Origin: an uncultured Thermomicrobia bacterium
Lineage (GTDB): Bacteria; Chloroflexota; Chloroflexia; Thermomicrobiales; JALYUS01
DNA length: 37,744 nt
Direction of reading: 5' to 3'
Assembly (NCBI GenBank): GCA_937968015.1
Contig: CALBSO010000066.1
Coordinates: 1-37,744 of the forward strand
Positions 31,522 through 37,744 of this stretch are shown here, piece after piece. The number at the start of each line of letters is the position of its first letter. Position 1 is the stretch's first letter. The notes under the pieces were generated by a model. The model made no database searches and was not told where the DNA came from. It saw only the letters and a list, made by a program, of their open reading frames with translations. The position numbers and the translations under genes are program-made.

Positions 31522-32758
31522 TTTGTCCCGACATCGCGCGGTGGATCAATCTGCCGAGCCGCGCGATGCCCTCCCGGATTTGCGTTTCCGTCATCACACT
31601 GAAGGAGAGCCGGATCGCGTTCGTGCCCGCGCCGCCGAAGCGGCAGGCGACGCCCGGCAGATACTCCACACCCTCCTGTGCCGCGAGCGGCATCAGTTTC
31701 GCCGTGTTGATCCCGTCCGGCAGCGTCAGCCACATAAAGAAGCCGCCGTCCGGCACCGTCCACGTCACGCCCTCCGGCATGTGTTCCTCCAGCGCGCCGA
31801 CCATCGCGTCGCGCTTGCGGTGATAGATTCCCTTGAGCACTTCGATATGCGGCTCCAGTTTGCCCGCGAGGCAGAATTCCGCCGTCGCGGTCGTCGCGAA
31901 GGGGCTGACGCCGCCATCGCCCTTCAGGCCGCCGATCTTCTGAATCACCGGCGGTGGCGCGACGACCCAGCCGATGCGCATCCCCGCGCCGAGGATCTTC
32001 GAGAAGGTGCCAATCGAGATCACGCGGTTGCCGCCCCGCTCGCGGTCGAGCGCGTAGATCGCGGGCAGCGGCTCGCCATCAAAGCGCAGGTCGTTGTAGG
32101 CATCATCCTCGAAAACGAAGGTGTTGTATTCCTCCGCCAGATCGAGGATGCGCAGGCGGCGCTCGACGGGCGCGGTGACGCCGACCGGGTTCTGGAAGGT
32201 TGGCAGGGTGTAGATGAACTTGGGCCGGATGCCCTCCGCCTTCAGCGCCGCAAGCCGCTCCTCCAGCACATCCACCCGCATCCCATGATCGTCCAGGGGC
32301 ACGGTGACGACCTTCGCGCCGATCGTGTTGAAGAGGCCAACGCCGCCGGGCCAGACCGGGTCCTCGCTGATGATCGTGTCGCCACGGTCCACGAAGAGAT
32401 TGACGATAAAGGTGAGCGCCTGCATCGAACCGGCGGTGAGCAGGATGCCATCTTCGGGGATGTCCATCATCTGCGTGCGCTTCAGTTTCGCGCGCAGGAA
32501 GTCCACGAGCGGGCGATAGCCACCAACGCGGCCGTATTGGAGGGCGGTCTTGCCGTGCTCGGCGAGCGCCTTCACCGTTGCCTGCGCCACATCACTCGTG
32601 GGCAACGACTCCGGGTCCGGCAGACCACCGGCGAACGAGATCCGGGTGTCTGCGGGATCGTAGTTGAAGTAGTTGACATCCACGCTACGGGCCGCCTGCC
32701 CCGTCTGCCCGAGCAAATCCATCGGTGGTTCATTCGTCCGTGTGACGGTTTCCGCCAT
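31511..32758 (-). CDS. PLP-dependent aminotransferase, fold type I (LysN/MocR-like class)
   Basis: A 415-residue class I/II aminotransferase. The start RISFAGGLPDPESLP and the pyridoxal-phosphate Lys in SIGTFSKILGAGMRIGW are typical of the 2-aminoadipate/aromatic aminotransferase group related to LysN. Further landmarks are SMQALTFIVNLFVDRGD, EDPVWPGG, YTLPTFQNPVG and FEDDAYNDLRF. ATG 32758 has AAGGA upstream; earlier in-frame codons were set aside. It lies in the envelope operon between the membrane proteins and the NYN gene. Amino-donor specificity unknown; a link to cell-wall amino acids is only suggested by context. Confidence 0.88.
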   Translation of the reverse strand: MAETVTRTNEPPMDLLGQTGQAARSVDVNYFNYDPADTRISFAGGLPDPESLPTSDVAQATVKALAEHGKTALQYGRVGGYRPLVDFLRAKLKRTQMMDIPEDGILLTAGSMQALTFIVNLFVDRGDTIISEDPVWPGGVGLFNTIGAKVVTVPLDDHGMRVDVLEERLAALKAEGIRPKFIYTLPTFQNPVGVTAPVERRLRILDLAEEYNTFVFEDDAYNDLRFDGEPLPAIYALDRERGGNRVISIGTFSKILGAGMRIGWVVAPPPVIQKIGGLKGDGGVSPFATTATAEFCLAGKLEPHIEVLKGIYHRKRDAMVGALEEHMPEGVTWTVPDGGFFMWLTLPDGINTAKLMPLAAQEGVEYLPGVACRFGGAGTNAIRLSFSVMTETQIREGIARLGRLIHRAMSGQIQG

Positions 32759-32901
32759 CGCGCTATCCTTCCCCCTTACCCCCACAACAGCGGGCCACGC
32801 AGGGTGACAGATGCGCCGGGGGATACATACGACCATTGCGCGCAGTGTACATCGTCACACGAACCCCCGCCACAAAGAAGAGGAGGGGAACATGAGGGCC
32901 G

Positions 32902-35022
32902 TCATACGATCACTTTGAAGGCATAGACGATCCGGTCATACCACATCATCAGCGTCGAAAGTGCGGAGAAGGCGAGGAGTGCGGCGGCAACGTACCACCC
33001 CCACCGCACGCGCCGCACGAGCCAGGCGAGCGCCACGCCGCTGCCGAACGCGATGGCGGGCAATGCGAAGAGCGGATAGCGCACGTAAAGCCGTGCGACA
33101 ATCCCCACGACGAGCATGATCGCCGCGACCACCATCCACACGGCAATCGTGAAAGCCGCCGCGCGCCGATGGTCTATCGCCGGAAACATGGCGGCAATGC
33201 CCTCGCCCCCTTTGGTTCTTCCCGACCGCCAGAGCACGACGCACCCCGCGATGCACGCGATCACCGGCCAGACGCGATAAAAGGCGTATGACATCTCCCA
33301 CGCCTCCCGCGCCAGCGCGATGCTCAGATGCGATGTCGTGACGGCGGGCAGGCCGATCCGGTCGTCGGGCGTCGCGCCACCCGTGCGGTAGAGATGGTAC
33401 ACGGGAACGGGCGGCGTACCGGTCGTCTCCTGCTCCACGGCAGGAGCATGTTGCCCGGCCAGGAGATCGTGTGCGGGGAAGCGATAGAAGAGCGCGAAGG
33501 CGACCAGCGCGGCGGACAGCCCGGCGAGCGCGAAGAGCGACCCGGCAATCCGCTCCCTGTGTCGTTCGAGCGAGGGCAGGCGCGGCGGCAGATACGCGAG
33601 GCTAAGCCGCACAATGAGGAAGAGCATCACACTGAGCGCGGTGAGGACGAAGACGCCGATATGTGCGAGCAGCGTCAGGCAGATGACGATGGCGAAGACC
33701 GCGCACCACCGCCAGCGATATAGCCCCGCGAGCCAGCCATAGCCGAGCGCGAGCAAGGCGAAGAGGAGCGTCAGCATCCCCTCCGCGAAGATGTTCGCGA
33801 ATATCCCCCACGAATAGACGATCCAGCCGACGGGCATCAGCGCCATCGTCAGGACGACGAGATTCGCCGCCAGCAGATCGCGCGTCACGCGGCGGGCAAC
33901 GAGCCAGAGGACGCAGAAGCGCGCGAGGTCAATGCCGAGGGAGAAGAGGAAGAGCATCAGCATCCGGTCGTGGATCAGCCAGGAAAATGGCAGCATGAAC
34001 AGGTAGGGCGTCGGCGCGTAAAGCACCGTGCGCCCGCCGAACTCCGCGGACTGGATCGGCAGGAGGAGCCTGTGCATGTCCGCCACCTCCGCGAACCGAT
34101 GGAGGTGGAACTTGAGATCCACGATGACGATGCTCGGGTGGAGCATACCCGCGAACCGGAGCGCGAGCGCCGCACCACCGATGAGCGCGAGCCAGCGTAC
34201 ATCGCGCGCTGTCGTCGCCACTCCGACACGGTTGCAGAGCGGCGCGAAGACGAAGCGAATCACCGCCGTCGCGGCGAGCATCAGCGCCCCGGCACGCACG
34301 ATCCCGCCCGCGTCCACCGTCAGGAAGAGGCGATTCCACACGAGGAAGGCGGCCATCCCGCCCGCCGCGCCCGCCGCGCCCGCGAAGGCGCTGGGGCCGC
34401 CAAATCCCGCGACGAAGAGGGCGAGCGCGACAGAAAGCGCGCCGAGCCAGAGGGAGAGGGTAATCCGCGCGGGGGGAAGCGCGAACCCCGTCCCGTGCGG
34501 GCGAACGGTCACCTCCTGCACGACAATCCCCAATGTCCGCCGGTCGCCGCGCGGCATGAATGGGGGGGCGATGAGCGTCAGGTCGAGCGTCCCATGGGTC
34601 ATGAGCGAGGCGGGCACCTCCACATGATACAGACGGAAATCCGGCGTCAGGTGGAGCGTCGTGATCTCCGTTTCATTGGCGAGCACATGCGTATCCGGAG
34701 CGGGATTGGCGGAACCGGAAAGGAGCAAATCTACCGTCACCGCTCCCCGCCCGATGCCGGGGAATGCGATCTGCCCGCTCTCTCGCGTCCATCGGTACCG
34801 TGCCCCGCCATCAGCGGCCGGTTGGCGTTCCGGGCTGTAGAAGCCCTGCACGAGCGCCGTATCGCGCGGCGTATCCCCGATCCCAATTCGGTAGGTCGGC
34901 CGCACCTGGTAGGCCGCCGTCAGCAGCATCGCCGCGACAAACGCCGCCGCAACGAGCCAACAGACGTTTCGGAGAAAGGCAATGTCTCTCCTCCGAATCT
35001 CTTCCTCATTGCTACTGCCCAA
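32902..35022 (-). CDS. Large polytopic membrane protein, GT-C glycosyltransferase-like
   Basis: A 706-residue protein with a first membrane segment at about 20-42, a 130-residue extracytoplasmic beta-rich domain (about 50-185, ending in RGDRRTLGIVVQEVTV), then about a dozen membrane helices. In the first large loop after the second group of helices is IVDLKFHLHRFAEV, which could be an acidic GT-C type site or resemble the PTPS-related membrane family. No closer family is recognised. The N-terminal domain is similar in pattern to that of the next gene. The start is a weak TTG at 35022 inside a repeat; no ATG precedes the first helix, so the true start is uncertain. Confidence 0.7.
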   Translation of the reverse strand: MGSSNEEEIRRRDIAFLRNVCWLVAAAFVAAMLLTAAYQVRPTYRIGIGDTPRDTALVQGFYSPERQPAADGGARYRWTRESGQIAFPGIGRGAVTVDLLLSGSANPAPDTHVLANETEITTLHLTPDFRLYHVEVPASLMTHGTLDLTLIAPPFMPRGDRRTLGIVVQEVTVRPHGTGFALPPARITLSLWLGALSVALALFVAGFGGPSAFAGAAGAAGGMAAFLVWNRLFLTVDAGGIVRAGALMLAATAVIRFVFAPLCNRVGVATTARDVRWLALIGGAALALRFAGMLHPSIVIVDLKFHLHRFAEVADMHRLLLPIQSAEFGGRTVLYAPTPYLFMLPFSWLIHDRMLMLFLFSLGIDLARFCVLWLVARRVTRDLLAANLVVLTMALMPVGWIVYSWGIFANIFAEGMLTLLFALLALGYGWLAGLYRWRWCAVFAIVICLTLLAHIGVFVLTALSVMLFLIVRLSLAYLPPRLPSLERHRERIAGSLFALAGLSAALVAFALFYRFPAHDLLAGQHAPAVEQETTGTPPVPVYHLYRTGGATPDDRIGLPAVTTSHLSIALAREAWEMSYAFYRVWPVIACIAGCVVLWRSGRTKGGEGIAAMFPAIDHRRAAAFTIAVWMVVAAIMLVVGIVARLYVRYPLFALPAIAFGSGVALAWLVRRVRWGWYVAAALLAFSALSTLMMWYDRIVYAFKVIV

Positions 35023-35050
35023 AGGGCACCCGCTCGTTGCTCATTGCTTA
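35013..35050. repeat. 7-mer repeat interrupted by the GCCC-core
   Basis: TACTGCCCAAAGGGCACCCG (35013-35032) lies between a CTCATTG at 35006-35012 and CTCGTTG, CTCATTG (35033-35046). The core thus interrupts a 7-mer array. The stop codon of the 889-aa gene (35048-35050) is at its right edge, and the 706-aa gene's start is inside it. Confidence 0.75.
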
Positions 35051-37717
35051 CCCCGGCGTCCGATACTCGATGAATGCGGGGATGCCGCCCGCGCCCGGCG
35101 GGCTGCTGCCGGGCACGCGTTCGAGTCCCTTCGCCCACGGCAACGCGGCAATGATTGCATCAGGCGATCCCTCCTGCGTAGTGTTCGGGAGCAGGATGGC
35201 GTACCGCGCGGGGAGCGTCGTGAGACTCACGCTTTCCAGCGACGTCAGCGACCCGGTATCCCGCATGACGCGCGCGAAGAAGGGGAAGACATCGCGGTCA
35301 ATCGCCTCGCGCGGCACGAGAAAGGTCATGCCGGGGCGCGCATTTGCCTCGGCTACCATCTGTTTCCCCGCCTGCGACGCGAAGTAGGTATCGAACCGGA
35401 GCGTCTCCCTTCCATCATGCCGCATCAGTCCGAAATACGTCCCCGCATTGAGCGCGAAGATCGCGGCGAGGGTGAGGAATGCGGGGATGGCGGGAATTAC
35501 CTCCCTCCCCCGGCCCTTCCTGAACAATCGTGCCCACACCGCATCCATCGCGAGTGCGGCAATGAGCAAGGCGGGCGGCAATGTATCGAAGGCGCGGAGC
35601 GTATTCGGGGCGTCAACGGCGAGCAGGCTCGGTATGAGCATCACCGCGAGGTAGCCGAGCGCCAGCCATTCCCCGAACCGGCGCGCGCCGTGGGGTGGGC
35701 CATGCAGCCTCCCGCTCAGCGCGAGGGCCAACCCGGCGAGGAAGAAAACCGCAACAATCGCGTCGAGGTGTGGCGCCTGCGGGAGGTTATGCTTCGGCTC
35801 GCGGTCGCCGCGCACGGTATCCATGCCGAGATTCGGCGTGATGTTCGCCTCCAGCGCGGCGAGGCGATCCTGCCCGAGGCGGCGGAGATTCTCTTCCGAG
35901 AAGATCGCCGTCTGACCCGGACGGGCGGTGTATTGATCGAAATGGGTGGCGATATACCGAAGGAGCGGCGCGGCGAGCAGCAGGAAGACGACCGCCAGCA
36001 CCGCGAAGCGTGGCAGCCACTCGCGGAGGAAGCGGCGAGGCGACCGCACAAGCAACACAAGGGCGACCAGTGCGATCAGAACGAGCGTGAAGGGGCCGGA
36101 ATGGTAGCAGTAGACCGTACCCGCTGCCCCAACGCCCGCCAGCGCCCAATCCCACCAGCGGCGTAACTGGATCGCCCGCACGAACAAAAAGAGGCCGAGC
36201 AGCACCAGCCCGGTCGAGAAGCAGGGAGCCAACGCGACCCGCTGCATGCGCAGCGCCCAGAAGGAGACCGCGAAGAGATAGGCGGCGATCAGGGCGACGC
36301 GCGGGCCGAACAGGCGGCGACTGAGAAAGAAAAAGAGCAGCACATCCACGGCGCCCATCGTCGCCATGAAGAGACGCAGCGTGAGGAGTGAGATACCGAA
36401 CAGTTTGAACGCAAGCGCCATCGGATAGAGGAAGAGCGCGGGCAGAGCAATCTCCGGCTCGTACACCGGCCGATAGGTCGGGTCATCGAGGATACGGATC
36501 GCCTTCAACGCATGCCGCCCCTCATCTCGAAACAGGCTTGCCGGCATCTCCGTCAGCAGCGTCAGTCGCAGCGCCACCGCCAGCGCCGCGATCCCGACAA
36601 GCGCCGCAATCTGCCACGCGGCCAGTGCTGAGGAGTGCGGGCGCCCTTTGGGCGGCATGAGGACTGAGGATGGGAATTCGGGTGGGCGGCTGCCCACCCC
36701 TCCCTCTCTCCATTGCGATGGAGAGGGGGCCGGAGAGTGAGGGATGAACCCCGCCAGCAGCATCACCAGCCCAACCGCCAGCGCCACCGCGCCGACAAGC
36801 GCCCACCGGTGCTGCGCGACGATCACCTGCCCAACAAGCGCGAGGACCGCCCCACCCATGATGAGCGCACGATCATCGAGGCGCATCCGTTGTTGTATCG
36901 CGCGGAGAGGCCACGTCAGCGCCGCCCACCAATCCCGTGCCCAAAGCACGGTAACGAGGGCGGCGAGCGTCAGTTCCAGCGGCATGGCGATACGCCAGAA
37001 CGGGACACGGACGAGTAGGATGCCAAGCGTTATCACGAACGCCGTCGAGCCTGCCGCGAGCAGCCGCCACCGGAGATGCGCACGCCGCCCGACCGCGAAC
37101 CAGGCGAGCAGCACGAGCAGAATGACGCTCAATGCCGCGTCCTCCGACGGCAGCATCATGCCGGGCCGAGGGGAGAGCCGCGCCTCACCGACGAGTTGCA
37201 GGCCGAGTTTCCGCTCGTCGTGCGGTGGGGAGTACGGCTTGTCAACGCGAAGGGTGATGTGCAGTTCGTCGTGCCGCCGCAGGAGCGAGGTCACATCCAC
37301 CGCCACAGGATGCTCGACGTTCGATGGCCACGTATCGAGTGTCCTGCCATTGGCGAGCAACGTGACCGTCGCTACCGATGCGTCCGGTGGCCGCGCGGAG
37401 AAGCGCATCGTCAACGTCAACGGCCTGTTCGCCGGGAGGATGCGCCGCGCCGCCCGGAAGTTCAGCGTAGACTCCGCGCCCGTCCACCGGAATGCCGTGC
37501 CATCCGCCGCCCGCTCACCCGCGTTCCAGTCCGTGGACGCGTGATCGAACGCCGCGCTCGCGGGCGCAATCGCCATCGTGACGGGCCGCTGCATCACCGC
37601 CACCAGCCCAACAAGGGCGAAGATGACGATAGCAACCAGAATAAGAGACGCGCGTTGTCTCTCTTGCTCCCCCTTCCCGGCGGGGAAACGGGGAAGGGGG
37701 GGTTGGGCCGTCCGCAT
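35048..37717 (-). CDS. Polytopic glycosyltransferase, GT-C fold (ArnT/PMT-like)
   Basis: An 889-residue membrane protein. After a first helix (about 25-42) comes an extracytoplasmic beta-rich domain (about 55-185), then a group of four or five helices, and from about 365 the PMT_2/ArnT-like catalytic part with the loop MPASLFRDEGRHALKA, whose Asp398-Glu399 would be the GT-C acidic motif, followed by eight or more helices and a soluble C-terminal domain. Such enzymes transfer sugars from polyprenyl-phosphate donors outside the membrane. ATG 37717 has GAGG upstream; ATG 37732 is 12 bases from the window edge. Residues about 325-366 are a translated repeat, as is part of the first 20 residues. 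Confidence 0.85.
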   Translation of the reverse strand: MRTAQPPLPRFPAGKGEQERQRASLILVAIVIFALVGLVAVMQRPVTMAIAPASAAFDHASTDWNAGERAADGTAFRWTGAESTLNFRAARRILPANRPLTLTMRFSARPPDASVATVTLLANGRTLDTWPSNVEHPVAVDVTSLLRRHDELHITLRVDKPYSPPHDERKLGLQLVGEARLSPRPGMMLPSEDAALSVILLVLLAWFAVGRRAHLRWRLLAAGSTAFVITLGILLVRVPFWRIAMPLELTLAALVTVLWARDWWAALTWPLRAIQQRMRLDDRALIMGGAVLALVGQVIVAQHRWALVGAVALAVGLVMLLAGFIPHSPAPSPSQWREGGVGSRPPEFPSSVLMPPKGRPHSSALAAWQIAALVGIAALAVALRLTLLTEMPASLFRDEGRHALKAIRILDDPTYRPVYEPEIALPALFLYPMALAFKLFGISLLTLRLFMATMGAVDVLLFFFLSRRLFGPRVALIAAYLFAVSFWALRMQRVALAPCFSTGLVLLGLFLFVRAIQLRRWWDWALAGVGAAGTVYCYHSGPFTLVLIALVALVLLVRSPRRFLREWLPRFAVLAVVFLLLAAPLLRYIATHFDQYTARPGQTAIFSEENLRRLGQDRLAALEANITPNLGMDTVRGDREPKHNLPQAPHLDAIVAVFFLAGLALALSGRLHGPPHGARRFGEWLALGYLAVMLIPSLLAVDAPNTLRAFDTLPPALLIAALAMDAVWARLFRKGRGREVIPAIPAFLTLAAIFALNAGTYFGLMRHDGRETLRFDTYFASQAGKQMVAEANARPGMTFLVPREAIDRDVFPFFARVMRDTGSLTSLESVSLTTLPARYAILLPNTTQEGSPDAIIAALPWAKGLERVPGSSPPGAGGIPAFIEYRTPG
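36628..36745. repeat. Composite repeat translated inside the glycosyltransferase gene
   Basis: About 118 bp combining 7-mers (GCTGAGG, GGACTGA, GGATGGG), the GCCC-core (36636-36660), a GGTGGGC/GCCCACC hairpin (36681-36698) and a CTCTCCAT/ATGGAGAG hairpin (36706-36725). It encodes the soluble, Pro/Ser/Gly-rich segment FIPHSPAPSPSQW to PPKGRPHSSALAAW between two membrane helices, in frame and without stop codons. Confidence 0.75.
37669..37700. repeat. G/C-run hairpin in the 5' coding part of the glycosyltransferase gene
   Basis: CCCCCTTCCC (37669-37678) pairs perfectly with GGGAAGGGGG (37691-37700), loop 12 bases. It encodes the PPLPRFPAGKGEQ residues near the N-terminus, immediately after the chosen start codon, where a strong hairpin could hinder initiation. 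Confidence 0.65.
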
Positions 37718-37744
37718 CGCACCCCTCGTCATGTGTGATATGCC

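Overview
The window is GC-rich, densely coded bacterial chromosome with 33 protein genes and no rRNA, tRNA, CRISPR array or intact insertion sequence that I can see. Gene order nusA-ylxR-infB-rbfA-nrnA, a fused tetrapyrrole-methylase/MazG protein, a FemX-type peptidoglycan transferase overlapping murE, Tat/lipoprotein TolB-like proteins and many short GC-rich palindromes suggest a member of the Chloroflexota (perhaps Thermomicrobia-like). That placement is an inference from gene content, not a phylogeny.

Layout. 1-6.1 kb: a stand-alone M41-like zinc peptidase, a GMC oxidoreductase, and a minus-strand catabolic operon (AtzG-like small subunit, amidase, enolase-superfamily enzyme, isochorismatase-like cysteine hydrolase). 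6.2-7.0 kb: a TacAT-type toxin-antitoxin pair (GNAT toxin, DUF1778 antitoxin). 7.2-9.6 kb: MazG, a tiny membrane protein and a DUF3830 protein. 9.7-17.3 kb: the minus-strand transcription/translation operon nusA-ylxR-infB-rbfA-nrnA, followed by a winged-helix/PD-(D/E)XK-like protein and a lipoprotein; it has a good sigma70 promoter and a hairpin-plus-T leader. 17.4-23.3 kb: succinate-semialdehyde dehydrogenase, a secreted S33 hydrolase, a GH172 (DUF2961) protein, a single-domain receiver and a hemolysin III protein. 23.3-25.0 kb: an AhpD-like gene whose frame is interrupted by one TGA exactly where the second Cys of CxxC should be, so probably a selenoprotein, divergent from a LigB-type dioxygenase. 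25.2-27.1 kb: aspS. 27.1-37.7 kb: a minus-strand envelope cluster (two polytopic GT-C-like proteins, aminotransferase, NYN protein, FemX, MurE, TolB-like Tat lipoprotein).

The two signals most worth following are (i) the putative Cys-x-x-Sec AhpD-like protein with a candidate bacterial SECIS hairpin, and (ii) a set of short palindromic repeat families. One has a strict 7-bp period and usually occurs as facing arrays. The others are G/C-run hairpins and a small GCCC-TTT-GGGC core nested inside both. These elements sit at nearly every gene junction, supply stop codons and last residues for about a dozen genes, and in three genes (mazG, ylxR, the 889-aa glycosyltransferase) are translated in frame.

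Also notable: a NusA with a duplicated C-terminal beta-rich module, an enolase-superfamily enzyme that seems to lack the third acidic metal ligand, and a shared N-terminal extracytoplasmic domain in the two large membrane proteins.
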